Assembly: GCA_016721195.1 (NCBI GenBank)
Contig: JADKIO010000012.1
Span: 161,832-225,831 of the forward strand
Length of the DNA: 64,000 bases
Direction of reading: 5' to 3'
Origin: Candidatus Geothrix skivensis
Lineage (GTDB): Bacteria; Acidobacteriota; Holophagae; Holophagales; Holophagaceae
The notes beneath the pieces were generated by a model. It ran no database searches, was not told the DNA's origin, and saw only the letters and a list, made by a program, of their open reading frames with translations. Made by a program: the position numbers and the translations under genes. This document shows, in pieces, positions 1 through 9,598 of this stretch; the first letter of the stretch is position 1; each line of letters opens with the position of its first letter.

Positions 1-1
1 G

Positions 2-384
2 GAGCAGGTCTACTGGACCGCCTACCGCACCATCGAGCAGTGGCGGATGCTGCTGGCCTGCTCCCGCATGCTCACGGCCCGCCTGGTTCCCGAAGGCCAC
101 CGGGGGGGGCGCCTGGTGGCCGCCACCCGGCTCTGGTCCGATCACGCCTACGAGGCCAAGCTCTACGACGTGGTGGTGGCCCAGGACCTCATGGGCATGG
201 GCATCGCCTCGGAGCTGGTGAAGTGGTCCTTCCGGCATCCCTGGGTGGGCGAGGTCCATCGCTTCGTCCTCGAAACCCGCGATGCCTCCGAGTTCTATCC
301 TCGCTTCGGCTTCCAGACCGGCCACGAGCTGGGCAGCACCCACATGCGGGTGAAGACCACCGACCTCCAGTCCAGGGGCCTTCG

Positions 385-388
<4 letters not shown>
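2..388 (+). CDS. GNAT family N-acetyltransferase, 5' end outside window
   Basis: The frame is open from the first base (reading E-Q-V-Y-W-T-A-Y upstream of the first ATG at 47), so the true start lies before the window. The visible 128 residues show a GNAT acetyl-CoA pattern: a beta strand YDVVVAQDLMG, then the pyrophosphate-binding loop region GMGIASELVKW, and a late strand with YPRFGFQ, the usual C-terminal GNAT F/Y-G-F element. GNAT enzymes move an acetyl group from acetyl-CoA to an amine; the acceptor cannot be read from sequence. The stop codon overlaps the start of the Maf gene (ATGA, 385-388), so the two are probably translated together. Confidence 0.8.
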
Positions 389-1014
<626 letters not shown>

Positions 1015-1416
1015 CTTGGCCTGAAGATCCGGGGGGTGGTCCTGGAGGAAATCGTTCTTTGGGATGATTCAAATATAGACCACCCTAAAATCCTCTTAAT
1101 CGCATGGAAATGTCTCAGAAAAAATAGGTAAACATTCGCGTGACGATGCTCTATCATCGTGATCTGCGACACAACCCGCCGAGCTGTCGCTTCGGGGCTT
1201 CTCGGCCCTTCCTGCATGTTGTCTAAATTTTTTAATTAGACCGTTTATCGTTCTTTCACGGCCTTGCGGATCCGGGCGTTAAAAAGCTTCATCCCAACAC
1301 ATCCAAGGGCCTGCCAGAATTCCGGTCAGTCGATCCGCAGCGCTGTTCACCGTTTCACCGTTCCCTGATGGCCTCCGGCACTTGCCCGTAGGCCTACGCT
1401 TTCCAAGGGGTTGTGC
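1015..1416 (+). promoter_or_regulatory. AT-richer leader region upstream of the respiratory operon
   Basis: About 400 bases without a convincing gene. The composition is clearly more AT-rich than the flanks. It holds an inverted repeat ACGATG(1143-1148)/CATCGT(1155-1160), a longer-spaced repeat GCCGAG(1178-1183)/CTCGGC(1201-1206) and an AT palindrome-like block at 1222-1240 (TCTAAATTTTTTAATTAGA). These are plausible operator or promoter elements for the long operon beginning at 1417, but no sigma-70 hexamer pair is clear enough to call. The actA ribosome binding site is AAGGGG at 1405-1410. Confidence 0.4.
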
Positions 1417-1980
1417 ATGCACCGATTCGACCGAGCGTTCCGCTTCGTCCTGCCGGCCGCGGCCGTGGCGGTGCTGGCCACCGTGCTCACCGTGGGCTGG
1501 TTCACCCAGCCGGATCGCTTCGCCAAGGGCTATGCTCCGGCACAGCCCATCCCCTTCTCCCATGAGCTGCATGCTGGCACCCTTCGCATGCCCTGCCAGT
1601 ACTGCCACTCGGGGGTGGACAAGTCGCGTCACGCGGGCATCCCCAGCGTGGATCTCTGCATGGGCTGCCACAAGGTCACCAAGGTAGACCGCCCCGCCAT
1701 CCAGCAGCTGACCCGCATCGCCAACTCCGGCGAGCCCCTGCCTTGGCAGCGGGTGCACACCCTGCCCGATCACGTGTTCTTCGATCACCGCCCCCACGTG
1801 AACGCCGGCGTCGCGTGCCAGTCCTGCCACGGGGAAGTGCAGACCATGAAGGTGCTCACCCGCGAGATGGGCATGCGCATGGGCAACTGCCTGGGCTGCC
1901 ACCGGGACCCCCACGCGGCGTTGCCCCCGGGGTCCAAGATCACCAAGGGCGCGGAGCACTGCGCCGCCTGCCATCGCTAG
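1417..1980 (+). CDS. actA: Alternative complex III pentaheme cytochrome c subunit ActA
   Basis: 187 aa with one N-terminal transmembrane segment (about residues 12-32) and five CXXCH heme c motifs: CQYCH, CMGCH, CQSCH, CLGCH and CAACH, the first at residue 60. Five hemes plus a membrane anchor is the ActA pattern of alternative complex III, the quinol oxidase-reductase that replaces bc1 in many bacteria. It lies on the periplasmic face and passes electrons from the ActB/ActC side to mobile or oxidase-bound cytochrome c. A TTG at 1411 is in frame, but the ATG at 1417 sits 6 bases after AAGGGG and is preferred. First gene of the ACIII-caa3 operon. Confidence 0.93.
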   Translation: MHRFDRAFRFVLPAAAVAVLATVLTVGWFTQPDRFAKGYAPAQPIPFSHELHAGTLRMPCQYCHSGVDKSRHAGIPSVDLCMGCHKVTKVDRPAIQQLTRIANSGEPLPWQRVHTLPDHVFFDHRPHVNAGVACQSCHGEVQTMKVLTREMGMRMGNCLGCHRDPHAALPPGSKITKGAEHCAACHR

Positions 1981-1989
1981 GAGCTGAGG

Positions 1990-2181
1990 ATGGCTGCACA
2001 GGACCGTAGGCCCTTCACCGACCGCCTGGCCGCCCTGGTGGCGGGCCCCTTCCTGCTGGGGCAGCGGGCCCTGGCCCTCCAGTGGGGGGAGTCACCGGGC
2101 AGCCCCCCCGAGCCGCCACCGGAACCCCCCGCACGCCTCAGCCTCACGCCCCCCGAACATGCCATCAAGCGCCGTGGATGA
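1990..2181 (+). CDS. Small proline-rich protein between actA and actB
   Basis: A 63-aa frame with AGGAG 6 bases before its ATG. It starts 9 bases after actA and stops 4 bases before the preferred actB start, which is the tight packing of a real operon member. Residues 1-33 are amphipathic to hydrophobic (LAALVAGPFLLGQRALALQWG); residues 34-50 are proline and glutamate rich (SPPEPPPEPPA). It has no heme motif and no cysteine. I do not recognise the family. It could be a small accessory protein of the complex, or a chance frame in G+C-rich spacer; the spacing and ribosome binding site favour a gene. Confidence 0.5.
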   Translation: MAAQDRRPFTDRLAALVAGPFLLGQRALALQWGESPGSPPEPPPEPPARLSLTPPEHAIKRRG

Positions 2182-2185
2182 CCCC

Positions 2186-5100
2186 ATGAAGACCCGACTT
2201 CCCGAACATGGCCCCCTCGAAACGCCGCGGTTCTGGCGCACCCTCGAGGAACGCATCGAGTCACCGGAGGCTCAATCTGCCGCCCAGGATGAGTTCCTGC
2301 CGGGCGCCGTGCCCAGCTTCGACGATGTGCACGGCCTGCCCGTCCAGCAGGGGTTCTCCCGCCGCGATTTCCTGGGACTCGTGAGCGCCACCGCCGCCCT
2401 GGCTGCCACCGTGGGTTGTGACCGGAAGGGGCAGGGGACGGTGGTCCCCTACACCAAGCGCCCGGTGGAAGTGGTCCCGGGCGTGGCCAATTTCTACGCC
2501 AGCGCCTGGCAGGAGGGCCGCCGGGTCTACCCGGTGCTGGTGAAGACCCGGGAGGGCCGGCCCATCCATATCACGGGCAACGACGAGCACCCGGGCACGA
2601 AAGGCAAGACCAGCCCCCGCACCATGGCCGACGTGCTTCGCCTCTATGATCCGGATCGCCTGCGGGCCCCCAAGCTCGATGGCCGCATCCAGAACTGGGC
2701 GGAAGTCGAAAGTCGTCTGCACGCCGCCCTGGTGGCCGCCAAGGGGGCAGGCCAGTCCGTCCTGCTGGTGACGGGCGCCGTGACCTCCCCCTCCCGGAAA
2801 GCCCTGCTGGCGGATCTCAAGGCCGCCCTGCCCACCCTGGAGCACTTGGCCCTGGAACCCGCCGCCGGTGACGCGGCCGAGGAGGCCAGCCGGGCCTGCT
2901 TTGGGCAGGCGGTCCAGATTCAGCCCCGGCTGGACAGGGCTGAGGTCATCCTCTCCCTGGGCGCCGATTTCCTGAACGGGGACGACCCGGAAGCGCTTGG
3001 CGCCTGGGGCGCCAAGCGAAGGTTGAAGCATGCGAAGGATGTGATCAACCGCCTGTGGGTCCTGGAAGGCCCCATGACCCTCACCGGCACCAATGCGGAT
3101 GTGCGGATTCCCGTGGCCCCTTCTCGGCTGGGGGCCCTGGCTTTCACCCTGGCGAAGGAACTGGCAGCCAAAGGAGTGCCCCTTCCTGCCGGCACCGATC
3201 TTTCCTCTATCTCGGCGGGCGTGCCCGCCGAGCTCAGGGAGGCCTCCAAGCTCTGGGCAGACCTCCTGCAGGACCTGCATCACGCGGGCCGGAAGGCCGT
3301 GGTCCTCTGCGGCGCCCAGATGCCCGCCGAGGCCCACCAGGCGGCCCACCTGCTGAACGCCATGCTGGGTTCCGAGGCCCTGACGGTGCGACCCGCCGAG
3401 CCGCTGGCCACCGTGAAGGACCTGGAGGCCGCAGCGAAGGGCATGGCCGGGGGCCGCTACGGGACCGTGGTGTTCTGGGACGTGAACCCCGCCTTCACCT
3501 TCCCCGGGACCACCACCTGGAAGGATGCCGTGGCCAAGGTGCCCTTCCGGGCCTGGATCGGCCAGGTGGAAGACGAGACCGCCGCCCAGTGCCAGGCCCT
3601 GCTGCCGGAAAACCACTGGCTGGAAAGCTGGGGCGACTTCTGGACCGAGGGCGCGGATGTCCTCCAGCAGCCCACCGTCGGCACCCTGTATGACACCCGC
3701 CAGGGGGAGGACATCCTGCTCGGCGCCATCAAGGCCCTCTCGGGCCACGGGCTCGGCAACTACCACGCCTTCCTCCTGGATCGCTGGCAGCGTTCCCTTC
3801 CCGCCGGCACCGCCTTCGAGCAGGCCCTCCACGATGGCCTCGTGAAGGTGGCCGCGAAGGCCACGCCGCCTCCCTTCAAGGGGGCTTCTGTGGCCCCGGC
3901 AGCCCGAAAGGCTGCGGCCTCCAGGGCCGATGGGCTGGAGCTGGTGCTCTTCCCCGGCTTCGCCACCTTCGACGGCCGTCACGGCAACAACAGCTGGCTA
4001 CAGGAGACGCCCGATCCCATCACCAAGATGACCTGGGACAACCCCCTGTCCCTGTCCGTGCAGGATGCGAAGGCCCTGGGCATCCAGGAAGGCGACTTCG
4101 TCTCCCTGAGCCTTGACGGCACCACCCTCAAGCTGCCCGCCGTCATCCAGCCGGGCCAGGCCAAGGGCGTGCTCAGCCTGGCCCTGGGCTATGGCCGTGG
4201 CACCGGCGGGGTCGCCAAGGGTGTCGGCCTCAATGCCTACCCCCTGATGGGCCTGGATCCCGCCTCTGCCAACGTCCGCCAGGGTGTGCGCCTGGCCAAG
4301 GCAGGGGGCAGGAAGGAACTCTCCCGCACCCAGAGCCACCACCGCATGGAGGGCCGGGACCTCGTCCGCTCCCTCACCATGGACGAGTTCGAGCACAACC
4401 CGAAGGGGCATCGGCACATGCCCGAGCTGGTCTCGCTCTACGAGGAGCAGAAGTTCCCCGACCACAAGTGGGGCATGGTCATCGACCTGGCGGCCTGCAC
4501 GGGCTGCTCCGCCTGCGTGGTGGCCTGCCAGTCGGAGAACAACGTGCCGGTGGTGGGGCCCGAGCAGGTGGCCAAGGGAAGGGAGATGCACTGGATCCGC
4601 ATCGACCGCTACTACGAGGGCGAGCTGGAGAACCCCAAGGTGGTCCACCAGCCCATGCTCTGCCAGCACTGCGACAGCGCGCCCTGCGAGAACGTCTGTC
4701 CCGTGAACGCCACCAACCACAGCCCGGACGGCCTCAACCAGATGGCCTACAACCGCTGCGTGGGCACCCGCTACTGCGCCAACAACTGCCCCTACAAGGT
4801 GCGCCGCTTCAACTTCCTGGAGTACACGGCCTACAAGACCGAGCCCGAGACCCTGGTGAACAACCCCGAGGTGACGGTGCGGCCCCGGGGCGTCATGGAG
4901 AAGTGCTCCTTCTGCGTGCAGCGCATCCAGGACGTGAAGATCCGGGCCAAGGGCGAAGGCCGTTCCATCCTCGACGGCGAAGTCACCACCGCCTGCATGG
5001 CGGGCTGCCCCGCCGACGCCATCGTCTTCGGCGACCTGAAGGATCCCAAGAGCAAGGTCGCCCAGCTGGTGGCCGCCAGCCGGGCCTACCGCGTGCTGGA

Positions 5101-5197
5101 GGAGGTGGGGGCCAAGCCCGCCATCACCTACCTGGCGGACCTGAAGAATCCCCCCCTGAATGCGGCATCCAACCGGGGAGGTCACCATGCGCACTGA
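2186..5197 (+). CDS. actB: Alternative complex III subunit ActB, molybdopterin-oxidoreductase-like plus 4Fe-4S ferredoxin module
   Basis: 1003 aa. A Tat-type twin arginine RRDFLGLVSA at residues 59-60 onward is followed by a hydrophobic stretch ending at a cysteine, so export or periplasmic anchoring is likely. The long middle part resembles a molybdopterin oxidoreductase fold; family ActB proteins lack the cofactor. The C-terminal quarter carries four cysteine clusters: CTGCSACVVAC (from residue 771), CQHCDSAPCENVC, CVGTRYCANNC and CSFCVQRIQ with CMAGC. These supply the iron-sulfur clusters linking quinol oxidation at ActC to the ActA hemes. An in-frame ATG at 2159 exists, but the ATG at 2186 follows the small upstream gene and is preferred. 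Its 3' end overlaps the proposed actC start. Confidence 0.95.
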   Translation: MKTRLPEHGPLETPRFWRTLEERIESPEAQSAAQDEFLPGAVPSFDDVHGLPVQQGFSRRDFLGLVSATAALAATVGCDRKGQGTVVPYTKRPVEVVPGVANFYASAWQEGRRVYPVLVKTREGRPIHITGNDEHPGTKGKTSPRTMADVLRLYDPDRLRAPKLDGRIQNWAEVESRLHAALVAAKGAGQSVLLVTGAVTSPSRKALLADLKAALPTLEHLALEPAAGDAAEEASRACFGQAVQIQPRLDRAEVILSLGADFLNGDDPEALGAWGAKRRLKHAKDVINRLWVLEGPMTLTGTNADVRIPVAPSRLGALAFTLAKELAAKGVPLPAGTDLSSISAGVPAELREASKLWADLLQDLHHAGRKAVVLCGAQMPAEAHQAAHLLNAMLGSEALTVRPAEPLATVKDLEAAAKGMAGGRYGTVVFWDVNPAFTFPGTTTWKDAVAKVPFRAWIGQVEDETAAQCQALLPENHWLESWGDFWTEGADVLQQPTVGTLYDTRQGEDILLGAIKALSGHGLGNYHAFLLDRWQRSLPAGTAFEQALHDGLVKVAAKATPPPFKGASVAPAARKAAASRADGLELVLFPGFATFDGRHGNNSWLQETPDPITKMTWDNPLSLSVQDAKALGIQEGDFVSLSLDGTTLKLPAVIQPGQAKGVLSLALGYGRGTGGVAKGVGLNAYPLMGLDPASANVRQGVRLAKAGGRKELSRTQSHHRMEGRDLVRSLTMDEFEHNPKGHRHMPELVSLYEEQKFPDHKWGMVIDLAACTGCSACVVACQSENNVPVVGPEQVAKGREMHWIRIDRYYEGELENPKVVHQPMLCQHCDSAPCENVCPVNATNHSPDGLNQMAYNRCVGTRYCANNCPYKVRRFNFLEYTAYKTEPETLVNNPEVTVRPRGVMEKCSFCVQRIQDVKIRAKGEGRSILDGEVTTACMAGCPADAIVFGDLKDPKSKVAQLVAASRAYRVLEEVGAKPAITYLADLKNPPLNAASNRGGHHAH

Positions 5198-6604
5198 GCC
5201 ATTCCCGCCGGCGCCATTCCCGCAGGCCCCATCCCCGAGGGCCTGCTCGAGCCCGCCCTCACCGTGGGCCGGGTCACCCCCGGCGGCCTGGACGACCAGG
5301 TGCTGGCCTTCCCTGAAACGAAGCCCCCCAAGCAGTGGTATTTCGCCCTGGCCATCACCCTCTCGGCCATGTTCATCGGCCTGGTGTGCATCGGCTACAC
5401 CTTCGTGACGGGCATCGGCGCCTGGGGCAACAACAGCCCCGTCTTCTGGGCCTTCGACATCATCAACTTCGTGTTCTGGGTGGGCATCGGCCATGCGGGC
5501 ACGCTCATCTCCGCCATCCTCTTCCTCTTCCGCAAGCGCTGGCGCAACGCCATCGCCCGCTTCGCGGAGGCCATGACCATCTTCGCGGTCATCTGCGCCG
5601 TGATCTTCCCCCTCATCCACGTGGGGCGTCCCTGGGTGGCCTTCTGGCTCTTCCCCTACCCGAACCAGCGGGCCCTCTGGACCAACTTCCGCTCCCCCCT
5701 GCTCTGGGACGTCTTCGCGGTGAACACCTACTTCTCCGTGTCCCTGATGTTCTGGTACCTGGGCCTCATCCCCGACATCGCCTCCATGCGCGACCGCACC
5801 ACCAGCAAGGTCCGCAAGGTCATCTACACCGCCCTGGCCCTGGGCTGGCGCGGGGCCGCCACCCACTGGCAGCACTACGAGAAGGCCTACCTGCTGCTGG
5901 CGGGCCTGGCCACGGGTCTGGTGCTCTCGGTGCACTCGGTGGTGAGCTTCGACTTCGCCACCTCCGTGGTGCCCGGCTGGCACATGACCATCTTCCCGCC
6001 CTACTTCGTGGCGGGGGCCATCTTCGCCGGCTTCGCCATGGTGGTGATGGTGCTGGTGGTGGTGCGCGAGACCATGCAGCTGAAGAACCTCATCACCGAC
6101 CGCCACCTGGACGTGATGAACAAGGTGATCCTCGCCATGAGCTGCATCATGGGCTACAGCTACATGATGGAAGGCTTCACGGCCTGGTACTCCATGAACG
6201 AGTACCTCCACCACGGCTTCATGAACATCATCACCGGCACCTACGGCTGGGCGGGCTGGCTCACCATCTCCTGCAACATCCTGATCCCCCAGATCCTGTG
6301 GTTCAAGAAGGCCCGCACCAGCTACTTCTGGATGATCCTGGTGGCCATCGGCGTGACCATCGGCATGTGGTTCGAGCGCTTCGTCATCATCGTGATCTCC
6401 CTGCACCAGGACTTCCTGCCCTCCGCCTGGCGCATCTACAAGCCCACCATGGTGGACTTCGGCATCCTGCTGGGCACCTTCGGCATCTTCTTCACCCTGG
6501 TGCTGATCTTCGCCCGGGTGCTGCCGGTCATCGCCACCACCGAGGTGAAGGCGATCCTGCCGGACGCACAACCTTCTCACCATGGAGATGACCACCATGT
6601 CTGA
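5187..6604 (+). CDS. actC: Alternative complex III membrane subunit ActC (NrfD-like), apparent 1-base loss near the start
   Basis: NrfD/PsrC-type polytopic protein with about ten transmembrane helices, the expected quinol-binding subunit next to ActB. The main open frame can only start at a GTG at 5264, which lacks a ribosome binding site. An ATG at 5187, 5 bases after GGGGAGG and overlapping the actB stop, reads M-R-T-E and then leaves frame. Adding one G at about 5198 joins it to an open stretch (AIPAGAIPAGPIPEGLLEPA) that runs straight into TVGRVTPGGLDDQ. One base is therefore probably missing here, through sequencing error or a real mutation. The 3' end overlaps actD by 8 bases. Confidence 0.88.
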
Positions 6605-7757
6605 GACCATGCCCGCCTCCGAAAGGTCCTACGCCGTCCTCGGCATCTTCGATACGCCCGATGCCCTCATGCAGGCCATCCCCAAGGTCCGGGCTTCCAT
6701 GCTCGGCGCCGTGGAGGCCTACACGCCCTATCCCATCCATGGCATCGATGACGCCCTGGGGCTGAGGAAGTCCCCCCTGGGCGGCATGGTGCTGGTGATG
6801 GGCATCCTGGGGGCGCTCACGGCCTTCGGCTTCCAGTACTGGATCAGCGCCGTGGACTACCCGATCATCACCGGCGGCAAGGGGGCCGGCTCCTGGGAGG
6901 CCTTCATCCCCATCATGTTCGAGGTGACGGTGCTCTTCGCCACCTTCACCGCCGGGCTGGGGATGCTCTTCCTCCTGAACAAGCTGCCCTTCTTCGGCCA
7001 CCCGGTGCTCTCCTCGAAGGCCATGTCCAGCATCACCCGGGACCGCTACGCCCTGGCCCTGGAGGCCGAGGACGAGTCCTTCGACAGCGGCGCCGCCCTC
7101 CGGGCCCTGCAGGCCGCCGGGGCCCTCGAGGTCGAGGTCCTCCCCGCGCCGGACCGCAGCCCCTTCCTCACCAGCGACTTCATCCTGCGGGTGCTCGGCG
7201 GCATCTTCGCCGCCTGTGTGGTGTCGGGTCTGGCCATGTACTTCGCCACCAAGTGGTTCCCCCTGCTGAAACCCATGGTCTACATGCAGGACCAGCCCCG
7301 GCTCAATGCCCAGAAGCCCTCGGGCTTCTTCAAGGACCGCCACGGCATGCAGCGCCCCGTGGCCGGCACCGTGGCCCGGGGGCATCTGCCCACCGCCACG
7401 GGCACCCAGGACGCCGCCGCCGCCCTGGTGAACCCCCTGCCCCGCACCAAGGAGATCTTCGCGGTGGGACGGAAGGCCTACGCCAACCGCTGCGAGGTCT
7501 GCCATGGCGCCCTCGGCAACGGGGCGGGCAGCCTCACGGCAGCCTACGGCGGCAAGCCCGCCAACCTGCAGGCCCAGCAGTTCCGCGACTACCCCGATGG
7601 CAAGATCTACTGGGCCATCGTGAACGGCAAGAACGCCATGCCCTCCCAGGCCGCGGATCTCACCGACGCCCAGCGCTGGGCGGTGGTGCACTATGTGCGG
7701 GCGCTCCAGCGCGCCCAGAACGCCAAGGATGAAGACCTGAAGGTGGCCACTCCATGA
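6597..7757 (+). CDS. Fused ActD-ActE: DUF3341 membrane domain joined to a monoheme cytochrome c
   Basis: 386 aa. Residues 1-about 175 match the ActD (DUF3341) plan: a soluble N-terminal domain beginning with SYAVLGIFDTPDALMQAI, then two transmembrane segments around GGMVLVMGILGALTAFGFQYW and FEVTVLFATFTAGLGMLFLL. A further hydrophobic segment lies near residue 205. The C-terminal 100 residues are a cytochrome c domain with CEVCH at residue 299 and a distal NAMPSQ methionine. ActD and ActE are usually separate genes; here they are one frame. The ATG at 6597 follows GGAGA at normal spacing and is preferred over the ATG at 6582. It overlaps both neighbours. Confidence 0.9.
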   Translation: MSETMPASERSYAVLGIFDTPDALMQAIPKVRASMLGAVEAYTPYPIHGIDDALGLRKSPLGGMVLVMGILGALTAFGFQYWISAVDYPIITGGKGAGSWEAFIPIMFEVTVLFATFTAGLGMLFLLNKLPFFGHPVLSSKAMSSITRDRYALALEAEDESFDSGAALRALQAAGALEVEVLPAPDRSPFLTSDFILRVLGGIFAACVVSGLAMYFATKWFPLLKPMVYMQDQPRLNAQKPSGFFKDRHGMQRPVAGTVARGHLPTATGTQDAAAALVNPLPRTKEIFAVGRKAYANRCEVCHGALGNGAGSLTAAYGGKPANLQAQQFRDYPDGKIYWAIVNGKNAMPSQAADLTDAQRWAVVHYVRALQRAQNAKDEDLKVATP

Positions 7758-8899
7758 GCCAGAACAAGAACGCCTCTTCCCTGCTCTGGGGTGCCACGGC
7801 CCTCGGCGGCCTCGGGGTCCTCGCCACCTACCTCCTCGCGGGGCACGAACGCTTCTGGGCCAACTGGATCCTCTGGTTCGTCCTGATGTTCACCCTGGGC
7901 CTCGGCGCCCTCTTCATCGTGGCCCTGGAGCACCTGGTGAGCGCCCGCTGGAGCGTGCCCGTGCGCCGCATTCCCGAGCGCATCGCCACCCTGCTGCTGC
8001 CGGCCATCCCCGTGGGCCTCATCGCCCTCTGTGCCATTCCCGTGCTCTACCCCGGCGCAAGGCCCGAGGCGGCCCACCACCCCATCCTGGCCGGCAAGGC
8101 CTTCTGGCTGAGCCTGCCCTTCTTCTCGGTCCGCACCCTCATCGCCTTCGCTCTTTGTGTGCTTGGCCTGGCGGTGCTGGTCGGCGGCTCCCTGAAGCAG
8201 GACACCACCCGGGATCCCGCCTTCAACTTCCGGGCTCGCAAGTTTGCCCCCGCCTTCATGGCCATCTTCGCCCTGGTGATCACCCTCATCGCCTTCGACT
8301 GGCTCTCCGGTTTAACACCGGAGTGGTACAGCGACATCTTCGGGGTCTACGTCTTCGCCGGGGCCTTCCTCAGCGGCCTGGCCGCCACCACCCTGTCCGT
8401 CCTCTACCTCCAGGATCAGCAGCGACTGGAGGGCGTGCGGGGAGACCACCTCTTCAACCTGGGGGGCTTCCTCTTCGCCTTCACCGTGTTCTGGTCCTAC
8501 ATCGGCTTTGCCCAGTACATGCTCATGTGGTACGCCAACCTGCCGGACGAGGTCATCTACTACAAGGTCCGCCTGGCCGGAGCCTGGCGGGTCATCACCA
8601 TCTCACTGGCGCTGCTGCACTTCATCCTGCCCTTCTTCGCCCTGGTGACCCGAGCCGCCAAGAAGGATCCGAAGCGCCTGCGCCAGGTGGCCTACCTGAT
8701 GCTCGGCGCCCACGTGCTGGACATGTACTGGCTCATCTTCCCCGTCCTCGGCAAGCCCCACTTCTCCTGGCCCGAGCTGAGCTTCGCCCTCTTCTTCCTG
8801 GGGGGGATCCTGCTCTGGCTGAGGGGCGCCATGGAGAAGGGCGAGGACATGCCCGTGGGCGATCCCTTCCTCCGCGAGGGCCTGGAGTTCCGGCTATGA
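7754..8899 (+). CDS. actF: Alternative complex III membrane subunit ActF
   Basis: 381 aa, almost wholly hydrophobic with about ten predicted transmembrane helices, related to ActC/NrfD-like quinol-interacting subunits. The start ATGA overlaps the stop of the ActDE fusion (7754-7757) and the end overlaps the next cytochrome gene the same way (8896-8899), so translation is probably coupled through the complex. Its place after ActD-ActE matches the conserved ACIII order A-B-C-D-E-F. No cofactor-binding motif is expected or seen. Family assignment rests on length, hydropathy and context. Confidence 0.9.
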   Translation: MSQNKNASSLLWGATALGGLGVLATYLLAGHERFWANWILWFVLMFTLGLGALFIVALEHLVSARWSVPVRRIPERIATLLLPAIPVGLIALCAIPVLYPGARPEAAHHPILAGKAFWLSLPFFSVRTLIAFALCVLGLAVLVGGSLKQDTTRDPAFNFRARKFAPAFMAIFALVITLIAFDWLSGLTPEWYSDIFGVYVFAGAFLSGLAATTLSVLYLQDQQRLEGVRGDHLFNLGGFLFAFTVFWSYIGFAQYMLMWYANLPDEVIYYKVRLAGAWRVITISLALLHFILPFFALVTRAAKKDPKRLRQVAYLMLGAHVLDMYWLIFPVLGKPHFSWPELSFALFFLGGILLWLRGAMEKGEDMPVGDPFLREGLEFRL

Positions 8900-9594
8900 A
8901 GCTCAACGACTACCTCACCCCCGATGAACTCAAGCGCCTGGCCTCCGCCCTGCTGGTGGTGCTGGGTTTCATCAGCATCGCGGCCTTCTTCGGCTTCACC
9001 GTGGTGCCCGGCCTGCGCTACCAGGCCCACACCACGGACAGCTCCGTGCAGGCGGTCCAGGGGGAGACCGGCTGGTTGGACCCCACCGATTACCCCGCCA
9101 TGGCCCGGGAGGTCATCCCCCCCATCGACCCCAAGACGGTGATGACGCCCAATCCGGCCCTCATGGCCAAGGGGAAGGCCCTCTATGCCCAGTCCTGCGC
9201 CACCTGCCACGGCCCTGATGGCAAGGGCGACGGCCCCGGCGGCACGGGCCTCACGCCCAAGCCCAGGAACTTCACCGACAAGGTGGCCTGGAAGAACGGC
9301 ACCCGCCTGGAAGACATCTACAAGACCCTGGAGGAGGGCATCAAGGGCAGTTCCATGGTGTCCTACAACTACCTGGCCAAGAGGGACCGCATGGCCCTGG
9401 CCCACGTGGTGCAGTCCCTGGGCGCCTATGATCACGGTGCCAGCGATCCCAAGAACCTGGCCACCCTGGAGAAGCTCTTCGCCAGTGCCGGGGAGGTCAT
9501 CCCGAACCGCATCCCCGTGTCCAGGGCCGTGGAAGTCCTTTCCCGCGAATATGCCGAGGCCCACCCCCGGGCCACTCCTGCCAACGAGCGCTGA
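8896..9594 (+). CDS. Membrane-anchored monoheme cytochrome c of the ACIII operon
   Basis: 232 aa with one transmembrane segment near residues 13-38 and a cytochrome c domain: CATCH at residue 101, followed by GPDGKGDGPGG and a later SSMVSYNYL that may hold the distal methionine. Because the ActDE fusion already contains an ActE-type heme domain, this is a second monoheme cytochrome in the operon. It could be an ActE-like subunit or the relay between ACIII and the caa3 oxidase. It overlaps actF by four bases and is followed 4 bases later by the SCO gene. Confidence 0.88.
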   Translation: MKLNDYLTPDELKRLASALLVVLGFISIAAFFGFTVVPGLRYQAHTTDSSVQAVQGETGWLDPTDYPAMAREVIPPIDPKTVMTPNPALMAKGKALYAQSCATCHGPDGKGDGPGGTGLTPKPRNFTDKVAWKNGTRLEDIYKTLEEGIKGSSMVSYNYLAKRDRMALAHVVQSLGAYDHGASDPKNLATLEKLFASAGEVIPNRIPVSRAVEVLSREYAEAHPRATPANER

Positions 9595-9598
9595 TCCC

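Noticed and set aside
1178..1206. Terminator after maf
   Set aside because: GCCGAG/CTCGGC has only 6 bp, a 17-base loop and no T-run; kept only as part of the leader description.
3998..6610. 870-residue open frame on the minus strand over actB, actC and actD
   Set aside because: It is the antisense of the confirmed ACIII genes; the histidine and glycine runs are what high-GC antisense frames produce, and no motif or ribosome binding site supports it.
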